Part shown: positions 35,593-46,725 of the stretch, in pieces
How the letters are laid out: the number at the start of each line of letters is the position of its first letter
Position numbering within the stretch: position 1 is the stretch's first letter
DNA from: Amanita rubescens
Lineage: Eukaryota; Basidiomycota; Agaricomycetes; Agaricales; Amanitaceae
Length of the DNA stretch: 64,000 nucleotides
Reading direction: 5' to 3'
NCBI GenBank assembly: GCA_015039365.1
Contig: WION01000137.1
Span: forward strand, 1 to 64,000
Notes under the pieces: model-generated
What the model saw: only the letters and a program-made list of their open reading frames with translations
The model's database searches: none
What the model was told of the DNA's origin: nothing
Program-made: the position numbers and the translations under genes

Positions 35593-36427
35593 CGCTGCGC
35601 ATATCCAGCGCTTCACGCTCTTGCTGATCATGGTGCGGATTATAACACGTTCAGCGACTCCCCGCTGATTAGTTTTACTCAAGGATTACTTCCTCAGGAT
35701 GGCCGTAACATCTCTTTCAAAGAAATGGGCAAACAATGCCGCGATGTCTATAGCTTTTCTCCATCCTTCTGCTATTTGTTCCCAATTATGCCGCCAACAT
35801 GTTGAACAAGAGTTACAGCAAGGATACTTTCGATCTGGAAGAGACCGGTTTGCACAACGGCATTGAACACGATGCATCTCTACACGTAAGTTTATTTTCA
35901 ACGTACTTCCGAGCGTCTTAGCATAGCCGGTGATAACTAGGTCTTGATTATGCATTTGACAGGGGTCAGGGAAAACCACACCTTCCTTACATTCGTGAAC
36001 TGCTCGATTGTGCTTCAGGGAAGGACAAAGAGGGGAATGTACTGTTTACTTCGGAAGATCTGGCCGCGAAGCGCTGCGTTGATTCCCGTGCATCAAATCC
36101 AGAATCCAGTCTCAACCTCAACCACAGAGTGTTCTCGGGTACAAAGTAAGGACGGACCAGTTTCATCTACCATCATCCGTCTCAATGTCATGTAGCACCT
36201 GCACCTTGTTGACTAACTTCGGCGGACGGCTAAAGGATATTGAGATCATACTGACGGAGGAACGTATCCCGGAAGGATGGGAACCCAGAATCAGGGAGCA
36301 GTATGGGTTGACGTTTTCGGCATTTAATACTTCTGTGATTCCTCTCGAGTTTCAAACAAGCGGACTTGTCAAGACTGAGGAAGTGAAGGCTGTGAATCAA
36401 GACCAGAACCAGAACCAGATGGAATAA
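35593..36427 (+). pseudogene. Heme-thiolate peroxidase (chloroperoxidase/UPO family) relic
   Basis: Collinear family blocks: YPALHALADHG (35600s), an intron, QDGRNISFKEMGKQCRDVYS and FSPSFC (about 35690-35770), then in a shifted frame FVPNYAANMLNKSYSKDTFD and LHNGIEHDASL (about 35775-35885). After an intron come DYAFDRGQGKPHLPYIRELL and LFTSEDLAAKRCVDSRASNP, and after another RIPEGWEPRIREQYGLTFSA, ending at 36427. Family members bind heme through the Cys of a PCP motif; here the matching position reads AYP. The frame break near 35772 and the lost Cys both argue against activity. Known members are secreted and oxidise or halogenate organic substrates. Many blocks are well kept, so inactivation looks recent. 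Confidence 0.8.
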
Positions 36428-36868
36428 AGGTACCGGTTACACCTATTCATGTACCTACACCTCTTGCCTTTTACTGATTCTTGACGATACTTGTTGGTCT
36501 TGCCTTATGTACCATATGGGTCAATGAAAATCGATGAAATGAACTTACAAGCAATACTTTCACCATATATTTTGTTATCTAGCATATTCGTCGATGAGCA
36601 CTTGAGCCTGCAGGATATTTGATTCATTTAGTGTTCAATGGAATTCACATTTGTCGAGCAAAAGGTGGCCATGGTGTCAGGTTAAACGTTTACTGGTTAA
36701 CATTAACGTGCGAACGGAGAAAACAACATGTTTTGGGGCACAACAAATAGCATACATAGATTGGTACTCATACGACATGATAGCATAAAGGGTAGATTAA
36801 TAGGATATAGATACGAATACATTACCGATATCATCCTCGTAAAATATAAGTAGAAACGAAGAGTCTTT

Positions 36869-38338
36869 TTAATGCCTTGTGTTGCAAAAGTCGGAGCCGC
36901 CGGAGTGAAGCCGACCACTATTAGGCCGGCGGGTTACCGTTGGCTGCCCTGCGTAGCCAGTAACATGTCGAGCACGAGAAACGGATGGAGATTCATCCGA
37001 ATCGCACATGAATCTGAATCTGATCCCGTCCCTCTCTTTGTCCTGCAGTTCCCGAGGTGCGGGCTCTGCCCACATGGGAAACGCTCCAATCCGCCTGTTC
37101 TGCTTTAGTTCCTCCTTTTTTCTCTCTGCAATCTCGTCAGCGCTGCGAAACTTTGGCTTGTCCTCGTGCAGCGGTCGTGATTCCCGCACCGACGGATCCA
37201 ATCTTTGTGTCCGCTGGAGAGGAGAGGCAAATCTTGGATCACGGGTGATAACCTCGTGATTCGTGTACACTGTCGTTTGACCCATGTCATCCTCCTCGTA
37301 AACGGGACGACTATCAATCGCCGATTCTTGCCTATCATGATTGTCAGAGAAGACGAGATCCGGTGGTTTGCCATTGTCGAGCTCGAAAAGCGGCGGATGT
37401 TGGGTTGCCCATGCTGCTTGTATCTCGAAGTATTGTTGTCCCCAATACTCCGCTTGATGTTGCGCATGCTCTAACTCTTGGGCGTAGTCTCTGGTATATG
37501 AATGAGACCAAAGTATATCAGTACCACTGGATGTGGGAGTGGCTGGGCACGCCGCGGATGAGGACGAAGACCACGAAGAGGTGGAAGAATCAGAGGAAAA
37601 AGACCATCGGTTTGTGGACGGGGTCGGAGAACGTGCTGGGCGTGCACGCCTGGTCGATGGAGGAACATATGATGGACTCTCTGGGGAGCGACGGTTCGTG
37701 TATCTAGGGTGATACTCCTCGTCCGCTCTGACGTAGGATGAAGACTTGACCGAGGCACTTCTATGTCCCTTGTACCGTTCATCCTGAGCCGATTTTGGAG
37801 AACGACGTGTCCGATGGGGCCGACGTGGAGGGAAGATCATGCTTGGTGGAGACGTGCAAACACGGGAGGATGTTTCGGGCTCCGTTGACCTAACATGGCG
37901 TGAACCTCTCTGTCGTTCGTCTTGATTTGTTTGAGACAGAGAAGGAAACGTATATTTCGACGCTTCATCCCGTCGCCTTCCAAACGAGCTGATGTTTGGT
38001 AACATTGATACACGCTGCCTCTCTGATCTCCATGGCTCCTGTTGCTGATACTTCTGTCGAGCAGAGGATTGTTGGATATTTGACCTGAACCGAGGAGCCC
38101 GTCTCAAATGCGCGTTGCAAGGATTTGGAGGTCGTGTTATACGCTCAGGGACAGGTGTGCCTAGTCTTGAATAATGGCGCACTGTTTTTTCAATATGTCG
38201 CGAAGCCGTCGGCTGGAGGCGACGCGATTGTGAGCAAGGAAATCCTGGACCAGCTGATCGTGGCCACTTACTTGATATAGTGTAAAATGACCAGCAATCG
38301 AGCATCCGCTTGCAGATGCCATTTGAAATGTGATACAA
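36869..38338 (-). CDS. Disordered Ser/Arg-rich hypothetical protein, 489 aa
   Basis: Single open frame from 38338. The composition is strongly biased to Ser, Arg, Pro and Glu, with a run SFSSDSSTSSWSSSSS in the middle and no predicted fold. One segment, YWGQQYFEIQAAWATQHPP (about residues 297-315), looks helical and is also found as a fragment at 31450-31640; the segment RFMCDSDESPS near the C-terminus has a partial copy at 27887. The gene therefore belongs to a family with several local fragments. The N-terminal 40 residues may be non-coding if a later ATG is used. No function can be suggested; low-complexity Arg/Ser proteins often act in RNA or chromatin assemblies. Confidence 0.6.
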   Translation of the reverse strand: MYHISNGICKRMLDCWSFYTISSKWPRSAGPGFPCSQSRRLQPTASRHIEKTVRHYSRLGTPVPERITRPPNPCNAHLRRAPRFRSNIQQSSARQKYQQQEPWRSERQRVSMLPNISSFGRRRDEASKYTFPSLSQTNQDERQRGSRHVRSTEPETSSRVCTSPPSMIFPPRRPHRTRRSPKSAQDERYKGHRSASVKSSSYVRADEEYHPRYTNRRSPESPSYVPPSTRRARPARSPTPSTNRWSFSSDSSTSSWSSSSSAACPATPTSSGTDILWSHSYTRDYAQELEHAQHQAEYWGQQYFEIQAAWATQHPPLFELDNGKPPDLVFSDNHDRQESAIDSRPVYEEDDMGQTTVYTNHEVITRDPRFASPLQRTQRLDPSVRESRPLHEDKPKFRSADEIAERKKEELKQNRRIGAFPMWAEPAPRELQDKERDGIRFRFMCDSDESPSVSRARHVTGYAGQPTVTRRPNSGRLHSGGSDFCNTRH

Positions 38339-38904
38339 TAGAAACGCCTTGCGTGTTGATGTGAAGGGTTGGTCCTGCCAGAGTCGTACTATGGGTTACC
38401 GGCCCTTGAGCTTGGTCTGTGGGTGACGGAGACGTAAAGAGAAACGTGGTGCTAGAGGTTAAAGGTTAAGCTCATGGCATTTCGTGTATTTATAAGAGGA
38501 ATCGCACTTCGCAATCGGTTGCGCTCATGTCTCGACGCCAACACAAAAGCTGGTATAACAATAAGTTTCTTCCGGTCCGGAGTTTTTTGCCGTGACCGAA
38601 CAAAAGAGAAGTGTCACATCCCTGTTCCCACGTCATTACATCGAGTCAGTGGTATTTGAGGACAGGATTTCAGAGCTAAGTACTAAGGGACGGCAGTAGA
38701 GCAAGTGCGTCAAGCAAGGTGCCGACCATCAGTATAGATGCAGTACATGTCGCAGCCTTCAGCTCGATCTTTCATGACACCGCCGTAAACTTCATAGCAT
38801 CATCACGCCGTGTATCAACGTATGTAAATTGAAACTATTAACATTCATGTTTATTGGCATTGAAACATCCCTTGCCGGAAGGGACCAAACCAAAATATCG
38901 CCAG

Positions 38905-40215
38905 GTTAATGTTTTCTAAGGTCTCCTCGTCAAAGTTACTAGAACCGAGTTGTGACCTCTACTCTCTAACTCTCCGCTAACATAAGCGCCATTGCCAAGT
39001 TCCGCTGGGCAAATAATGTACAAAAACTGGTCTTTCTTGCCCCGCGAAATGCAGCGCAACAAGATCATTGTACCCAATCTGCTTGGTAATCCTCCAAGCA
39101 CATTCTAAGCGAAAGGCGTCTTGTAGTACATTGTTTTCGACCGATGGCATGTCTCTGAGAGCAATGAGGACCGTGTATGCGAGTATAGGCCTATTGATTC
39201 GATATTACCAATTGTGTGAGAGGTACGCAGCTGTCGTGTTTGGTATTTCAAAAGCGCCGCATTGTTAAAGCCACAGTCGTGAGGGTCCAGTTGGTCTATT
39301 TTGCATTCAGACCTAGAAAGGAAGCGCAAGAGTTAGTTATGAAAACCGCGCGTCGAAGCAAAATTGTAATCGAAACTGAAGAGCATGTTGGCCAAGGCAG
39401 TTAATGTGAGTCGTTTAATGAGTGGGCCACAGGTTTGGAGACGCGGAGCTGCAATTTCTGCAAGGTTTTATCTACCACCATTCCGGATTGGCGAAGATCC
39501 GCGGACATCATGATCGTATAACCAGATTGTGAGGACTATCAGGATCGGATGACAAAGAGCGTTTCCCGTGTTGACGCAGATTAATATATATCAGTTGGGA
39601 CCTTGGGAGAGGGGCCGAGGACATGATGGTGCTCTGGAGGGGCCAGAATACCCGCTTCTATTGGGACACGAAGCGAAGGGGAATTAGGCATTTCCATGAC
39701 TCGTAGCCATTATGCCAAAGGTGGACACTAAGACCCGGAGCCGTTATACTGAAGAAGAACTGACAAGGCATATGTCCGGGTTCAGGTAAAGTGGCAGCAA
39801 GACAAGCAAAGTCCAATTGGATAAGCTCCCATCTTGACGTATAGCGAACGGGAGCACCTAAGAGGGCTTGATTCAGTACTCGGAAGTCTCTCAAACAAAA
39901 TAATTGTTCCTTCTTCTTTGATTTTGGCATCGCTTTTGTAAATTTCAAAAACAACACTTGCCGGTATAGAAAGCTCAGATGTGCGCCACGAGGAACAGAC
40001 GTTACAAAAGAGGAGCTAAGTCACTGGTTGATTTGCCTGAAAGCGGGAACCATAGAGAACTTCCGGTATAAATTGGATAACTATCTCTGCGAGGAAATCT
40101 CGAAAGGAGGTCGATTGATGAAAAAATGGGTTGGCATATGTTCGCTGGATTCATCCACCAAGTAATCCAATAATGTGATTATATTTGAGAGTAGGACGTG
40201 GAGGCTACAAGGCTT
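38905..40215 (-). pseudogene. F-box/LRR-like pseudogene, inverted copy
   Basis: The minus strand contains all regions of the F-box family in order but with stops and frame changes: the 3' end of the conserved intron (GATTACTTGGTGG, where intact genes have GGTAG) near 40160, a decayed F-box (FRDFLAEIVIQFIPEV), NVCSSWRTSELSIP, KFTKAMPKSKKKEQ at about 39920, FLSRSECKIDQLD at about 39310 and LPSRLGTMILLRCISRGKKD near 39070. The loss of the AG acceptor alone would prevent normal splicing. It is the only copy in the window in reverse orientation. Confidence 0.85.
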
Positions 40216-40224
40216 ACGATACCC

Positions 40225-40780
40225 GTCCAGATCGCACTAGCTTCCTGATGTGTCCATTGGTGTTATGGCGAGCTGAGAATCTGCCGACGTAATTAAGATA
40301 GCATATCTGTAAGTTGAAGGACGCATCAACTCGAGAATCAATGGCGTGAGCAAGGGTGTAATCAAGAAGATCTCGCTTCAAAGTACGCTATGTTTGTCCT
40401 GGGCCGGTACGAGGGAAAGGGGGCTTCATATAGATATAGCGTGTAAGAATCTCGCGAGACATTGTAGCTGATGAAAGAGACATCACAGTGCGAAGCGCGC
40501 CTCGGCGGAAAACATTTCAGCGATGTACGGTGCCTCTGTTCCGGAACAGGTAAAAAGATACTTAGAGCAGGCAACGGATCTGATCGAAAGGCCTATCATG
40601 ATGGATTTTCTCTGCTTCGTTCTTTTACATACAAAGCTGAACATCCGAGTCGCGACTCACAGAGGATATCATTCACTCCTCGGCAATTTTACACCAAACG
40701 CAGGGTCAATCACCACCACAACATTGCAGTGCACTCCCTGCCTGCCAAGCCGCGCCCATCCGTGGAATCTGAGCAACCCT
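40225..40780. other. Stretch without a recognisable gene
   Basis: Lies where the GTPase part of NUG1 would be expected on the minus strand. I looked for G-domain motifs there and found none. Short overlapping plus-strand frames near 40470-40800 lack features. Confidence 0.4.
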
Positions 40781-40787
40781 CCGCCTA

Positions 40788-41343
40788 GATCGCTTTAGCT
40801 GTCAGACTCGCCACGTCCTCTCTTCCAACGGTATTTGCCTCGTCACCTCCCTCAACCTCAGCCTCATCACCTTCCCCCTCATCCTCAACATTCTTTCCCG
40901 CTTTCTTCTGTGCGGCTCTCAAAGCCTTTTTTTGGTCCTTCAATCGTTGCCGTTCTTCCGCTTCCTAAAGCATCATCGAACATAAGGGCAAGCCCTCGCG
41001 CCGGAAGTATAAGAACTTACCAAACGCCGCTGCTCAGCTATCTCGGCAAGGATCTGTTCTTTGTAAGGGAAACTATTCGGGATTCCTGGATCCTTTTTAT
41101 GTTCTAGAGACGAGACAGTTGAGTCATACGAGTTGATAGCCAAAACCGACGAGCTACGCACTTGACTTCCATTGAGGATTCTTTTTGGCCTCCTTGGCCT
41201 TTTTCTTTTTACCCTCCCGTGTTTTATGCTGGATCTTCCGCCTGTCTTGTGTCGTCTGACGTTTACTAGGTTCTGAAGTGTCGTTCAGGTCACATTATCT
41301 CTACGTAGAATGCCTATGGCTCACTTTTTCGTATGCGGGGCAT
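40788..41343 (-). pseudogene. Truncated NUG1/Grn1 (nucleostemin-like) N-terminus
   Basis: Four short exons give about 130 residues: MPRIRK at the ATG 41343, then KPSKRQTTQDRRKIQHKTRE, KNPQWKSKHKKDPGIPN, SFPYKEQILAEIAEQRRLEA and an acidic tail ending DVASLTAKAI before a TAG at about 40788. This is the basic GNL3L/Grn1 N-terminal domain of nucleolar GTPases needed for 60S subunit export. The circularly permuted GTPase domain that makes up most of the family's roughly 600 residues is absent. The splice sites and reading frame of the remaining part are intact. It is either a partial duplicate or a gene cut by a rearrangement; I cannot exclude that the short product is expressed. Confidence 0.7.
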
Positions 41344-41349
41344 TGTCGT

Positions 41350-42025
41350 GGGTGTGGATAACGTGACTACTAAGACGTCACACAACTGATCGGGTACATT
41401 CTCACGACACACTCGGGTCAAGACGAACGTTTAAAATTTTTTACAAACATGTATGTATCGCACGTACGTACATTATAGGCAAACAAAGAATGCTACAAAA
41501 CGAGACGCACCGTTATTATGAAATGCGGTCCTGTGTTTCAGATGTTATAAGAGGAGTTTGGGGCTTGATACGTGATAGGATGGGTGGGTATATGCGGACT
41601 TTCACACTTGCACAGCAAGTTGAACCTAAGCGCGCGTCTGCACGGTGATTGCTTATTCCGTTCTGACACGCCGTGACCACGTTGGCCATTAGTGCCTTCA
41701 CTTTCTTTTTTTGTTTCCCAGTTGCTATTCTGAACCAAGAAGGCAGCATTCAGGTACTTGCATATAATAATAGTAGGCGAAGAAGTAGCGAGAACGATTA
41801 CTAGAACAACTTGAGACCACGAGATTACTTGAACACTTGATCTACGACCATTCAGACGGATTGACTTTCTTCAAGGATGTAAGAGATAGACAAGAAAGGT
41901 ATTGAACTTGAGGGGTTGAAGCCCGACTCGAAAAAGGAAACTTTCTCTTATACTTTGCAGTTGAGCAACCATTGCCCTTGACCCTTGCTTCTTCTCTTCA
42001 TCTTGTAGAGTAAGCCACGTTCACG
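41350..42025. other. Intergenic stretch, no gene recognised
   Basis: Between NUG1 (upstream side) and the 3' end of the SR protein gene. No domain-bearing frame, repeat or RNA gene was seen. Confidence 0.45.
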
Positions 42026-42030
42026 ACCCT

Positions 42031-43101
42031 TTACCAACGAGGCGGTTCACCCGACCCCGCGGCAGCATTCGAGGGCGCCTCGTATTCACGAGCACGAGAC
42101 GGGCTGCTGCCACGAGGGGGGCTTCTTGAATAGCTCCTGCGGCGTCTGTTGTAGTCAGGGGAGTAACGCCTAGGGGGAGGGCTGCGACGATCACGCCAGT
42201 CCCGATTGTCACGACCATAGGGGTCACGGTCCCTGTCACGTTCACCACCACCACCTCCACGGCGGTAGTCCCGGTCACGGTAAGAAGAATCACGGACATC
42301 CTTGTCGCGACCATGATAGGAATCGCGGTATGAACGACGATGACCCATGTACTCTCCAGGAGTAGGGGCATGGGGACGGTCAGTGACCGAATAATCAACA
42401 CGGATGCGGCGTCCGTTTAATTCCTAAAATGGATATTGAGAAAATTTTCACCACGATGTTATTGTATCACTTACAACGCCGTTTAACTCTTGAATGCACC
42501 TAGTTGCTTCTTCGACAGTAGCCATTCTGATGAATCCGAACCCGCGAGAACGGTCGGACTGCTACACAGGTTAATATATGCAGTACGTCAAAGCATGAGA
42601 TGAAACCAACCCTTTGGTCATAAACAATAGTGACCTTTTCGACTCTTCCATAACGACTAAATTCTTCATCCAGGTCACGTTCCTGGGTACGAATGCTGAG
42701 ACCAAAAACGCCCAACACGTTGGATGGATTGGGCGCTTTCTTTGATTGGTAAGCAATACGGGCTCAGCGTAGACAAAAAAAAAAAGGGCGGGGTCAACGC
42801 ACTATGGGGGCATGAGGGGGACGCCTTGGAGCAGGTGAGCGGCGGTTGCGGAAAGGCGGCGGGCTTCTGAAGCCACCGTTACTGCGGCCAGCAGGGCTGC
42901 GGGAGCGAGAGCGGCCTCTAGGGGGCTGTGCATCGCGCTCAGGCTGGGGAGCGACTTGGGGTGGAGCTGTGTATGCGTCGGAGTAAGGATCAACTGCAGA
43001 GGCAGTATTGGGTTCACCGTACTGGGAGGATTAACCATCAGTCAAATTGGACACGGGAGGAGCGGAAACAAAAGCAAGACAACGACTTTTTCACCCACCA
43101 T
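42031..43101 (-). CDS. Tra2-like SR splicing factor (RRM plus RS regions)
   Basis: The start codon stands alone as an exon (ATG at 43101 followed by GTGGGT); the next exon begins [13 protein letters not shown]. An Arg/Ser/Pro-rich N-terminal region comes first ([15 protein letters not shown]). One RRM follows with RNP2 VLGVFGLSI and, after an intron, RNP1 [10 protein letters not shown]; the RRM ends [20 protein letters not shown]. The C-terminal region is a second RS/RGG-like domain ([33 protein letters not shown]) ending GEPPRW. The RS-RRM-RS order is that of Transformer-2, a regulator of alternative splicing in the nucleus. The start assignment is the least certain part. It shares a roughly 300-bp divergent promoter with the ribosomal protein gene. 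Confidence 0.85.
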
Positions 43102-43399
43102 CCTGATGGTTCAACTTGACTATTTGTATGTTCTTATTTGTACTCCACCCTTGTACCCCAATTCTCACTCCCACCCCCTCAACCCTGCTCTTATTCTCGC
43201 TTATCGTCTATAGTCCTATCATATTCACATTTTGGTTTACTTATTCCATATCAAGCGACCATCGATTACCGCCGGACCACTACGGAGTTCCGCCAAATCC
43301 GTTTAAGCGGAGATTAAACTCTAATCCAAGACTGCACAGTTCATCAAGCCCCTTTTTCCACATCAACAACACCAAACACGTACTCCGGCAAGAACCAAG

Positions 43400-44176
43400 A
43401 TGGTGAGTTCCTCGTCGTTGCGGATGCCGTTCGCAACGCCCTAACACATTATGCCACTCAGGGTATCGACATTGCCCGCCACCACGTCAAGAAGGGGAAC
43501 CGAACAGCCCCGAAGAGCGAGGATCCCTACCTCCTCCTCCTCGTCAAAGTCTGTATTCTTCTTTTGTAATCTATATTGCCCGTCTGACCCATGTCCACCA
43601 GCTCTACCGATTCCTGGCACGTCGTACTGACTCTGATTTCAACAAGGTACTTATATGCACAGTTTCGCTGAATACCGTTAATCAAAGTCTCATAGGTCAT
43701 CCTCCACCGCCTCTTCCTCTCAAAAACCAACCGTCCACCTCTTTCACTTTCTCGCATCATGAAAGAAACTATCAAGACACCGGACCGCGACTCTAAAATC
43801 ATCGTTCAAGTCGGCACTGTCACTGATGACATTCGTCTCTCTGAGGTTCCCAAACTCACCATTGCCGCTCTCCGCTTCACCCGCGGAGCCAAGGAGCGAA
43901 TTATCGCTGCCGGCGGTGAAGCTATCACCCTTGACCAGCTCGCCCTCCGCGCACCTACCGGTTCAAACACCGTTTTGCTCCGCGGCCTCAGGACAGCGCG
44001 TGAGGCAGTGAAACACTTTGGTATGGGCCCACACAAGCACAAGAAGCCGTACACCACTTCCCAAGGTCGCAAGGTAAGCTTTTGGACGTGTGTTGTTCTA
44101 TCGCATTTGCTGATTGATTCTGGAACAGTTCGAACGAGCTCGTGGTCGCAGAAAGTCCCGTGGTTTCAAGGTATAA
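43400..44176 (+). CDS. RPL18: 60S ribosomal protein eL18
   Basis: The start codon is again followed directly by an intron (ATG|GTGAGT). Later exons read [35 protein letters not shown] and [20 protein letters not shown], then the long exon through [18 protein letters not shown] and [20 protein letters not shown]. The final exon [15 protein letters not shown] ends at 44176. Length and motifs fit eL18 throughout. The product is a component of the large cytoplasmic ribosomal subunit. Start-codon-only first exons are common among fungal ribosomal protein genes. Confidence 0.96.
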
Positions 44177-44428
44177 ATTACCAGCAAAATGCTTATGGGA
44201 GATCGAAGTGGCTTTCTTATCCTGGTGCTGGGTGTCATTATTATGTCTTGTATGCCTCGACTCCCATGTCCTGTACATTCCGATCCGCATACAATAACCA
44301 ACCAAAGAAATACTTTCGCCGTGACCGAAAAATGAGCATAGTATATTCTCTAACCAATGTGTGAAATATAGTTTGTCTACCGTACTACCATAAGAGAGAT
44401 CCAGAGTAAATAGATGGTATCATGATCG

Positions 44429-46321
44429 TTACTTTTCAGCAGGGGGGATAATTTTCGTTGCTGTTCCGTTTGCACCCTTTCCAGGTGGCGCGATACCCTT
44501 CTCCTTCTGGAGCTGTTTGAAGTACACCGTACCTCCGCCATAGAAGAAAAGCAGTGCACCAAATATGATGATGTGGCCGTACCATCCAAGACGAGACCAG
44601 CAGGTCAACGAATCCTTCACGCTAAGAAGCATGAAAGGTGCAGTGGCATAATTGACAATCACGATTGAAAGAATGATGCCACCAAGGTCATACAACCGCT
44701 TGGCAGTCGAAGGTTGTTCATTGGGTCCGGGAAGGAGCAAGGGGCGAATATTGGCGCGGGCGAGTCGCGCAGCCGCAGTGATGAAGCCACCATATGAGAA
44801 AGTCAGGTAATACCCAGGGGCAATACCATGCTACACGGGTCTTTCAGCGTTGTTCATCGATGCTATCAAAAAAAGAGAACTCACCCAGAAAGCACTGGTA
44901 AAGAAGGTAATCATGCTACTCAAGTTGCCTGGTTTCTTGCCCTTCGGGGTGACACGTTTGTACACGCATTCACGAAGCCAGATATTCGTCTTCATGTTCC
45001 ATGAATCTAAAAGGACCTTGAAATTGGGAGCAAACTCAATTTGCATGACTTTCACGTTCGCTGCGCCTTCCCAGGTCGATTCACCCTTGGGCCCAAATCC
45101 AGTGAAGCCGAGGCCAGTCAGGATACTTGCGCCCTACTTGCGGTTAGGCACCGATATCGTATAAAGAACGTGACCACCGTACCTCCGTTAGTGTCCAAAT
45201 AGCATAATACTTGGTACGCTCCAAGATACCATAAGCCTGGAAAGCGGCAATACGAAAAAGAAGCGACTTGCTGGCGAACCACGGAGTGAGCGTAACACCA
45301 AAGTTATGTGTCCCGCCAAGCACGACAAAGATTCCCAAGTAGATAAGACCCATGAGCATCTTCAAATAAGCAACACGTTTCCTGCCCTTCGGAATGAGAC
45401 GACCCGCTTTAGCTTTGTCGCGCATTTCGAGTTTCCTGAAGGTAGTCTCATTGATTAGATCGTTGTATTCCTGATAGTCAAGATATGGTCCAACGAGCAG
45501 ACCGGGGAAGTAGAATCTAAAAACGCCATTTGTTATCCCGGAAATCACACAACCCATTCAAAACCTACGCATAACCCAAGAATCCCAATAAACTCGGATA
45601 CTCTGTAACACGTTTTGCCAGTTGCCATTTATCCAAATCCTTTTGAAAATGATCGTCAATCGATTACCTTCTTGTAAGGCGATCTACAAACCTCCGTTGG
45701 CCTACGGCTATCCCACACGTTCCACGCAAAAGTCGTCAACTTCATCGCCAAAACCATCTGAGGTCCAGTAACCTCAATAGTTTCATAACTGAATTCGTAA
45801 ACGGCACGAATGACATGGCTGTCCAGGAACACCATGAATTGGTTATGAATGCCCATAATGACGCTGCACATACTTGATAGTCAAGTGACCCATGACGAAT
45901 CTACATCTCGATAATTTAGTCACCTATCGGTATAGAAGAAAGACCATGACTCACACAAAAACGATCCAAGGCATCCTTGCACTACGGTCATACTTTGCGA
46001 TAAGGTATGTCCCTACAATGCTAGCAAGCAACTGTAAAAACGCTCCATATAGACGCAAGATTGCGAAGAAAAGAATGGCAATAGAGATGTTGAGTACATG
46101 CCGAAGCGTCGGTTTTGACGACGGTACGCGGATGAAAACGCTTCCAAGTGGGTAGGCAACGAGCAGACAGAAGATGAGCTAAGTGAGAAATGCATATGTA
46201 ACATTTTGAGGAAACCACGTGTCGTTAGCTGCGAGCTCATAAACGCAGCTAGTGAACGCACCTTGATCTGGCCTACACTTGCTCCCAAGGTATTGGCCAG
46301 CGGCGTGAATAACGTGTCCAT
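44429..46321 (-). CDS. ALE1: Lysophospholipid acyltransferase ALE1 (MBOAT family)
   Basis: Multi-exon gene from MDTLFTPLANTLGASVGQIK at 46321 to GANGTATKIIPPAEK before 44429. Family blocks: GPQMVLAMKLTTFAWNVWDS, YFPGLLVGPYLDYQEYNDL (about 45470-45520), AIWTLTE, FKVLLDSWNMKTNIWLRECV and, across an intron, FFTSAFWHGIAPGYYLTF. The His in SAFWHG is the conserved MBOAT active-site residue. Many hydrophobic segments indicate an ER multi-pass protein. ALE1 re-acylates lysophosphatidylcholine and related lipids in the Lands cycle. It lies tail to tail with eL18. Confidence 0.92.
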
Positions 46322-46725
46322 TTTGGTTTGCCCTCTTTAACCGTCTGTTTGTGCAAAGCAAAAATGTAAGGGATAGGTGTTAGCGCGCTCCATCATCAAG
46401 ACGTTATCATAGCGGCCCAGAGAGTTCTAGGCGCGCTCAAATGGGTGTACTTACCTCGCAAACGCGAAGGCGAGTCAAGCGTCGGACTGACGTGTCAAAA
46501 GGAAAAAAGGTGGCGCAATAAAGACTTTGCGGCGTGCGACTTCGATCACATCAATCATAACCTGACTGTGGCACTTTACGAGAACTTGACCAAAATATCA
46601 CTCTCATCGCGCACTAAACCTTTTTTCACCAGCTCTCTATGCATACAGACTTGAAGCAGGCAATGATACATGTATAGAACTAATAATTTACAGTTGCGAG
46701 GACGAAGAAAATGGGAAATCAGCTA

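Noticed and set aside
40225..40780. Search for the NUG1 GTPase domain
   Set aside because: No G1, G3 or G4 motif could be read in any minus-strand frame.
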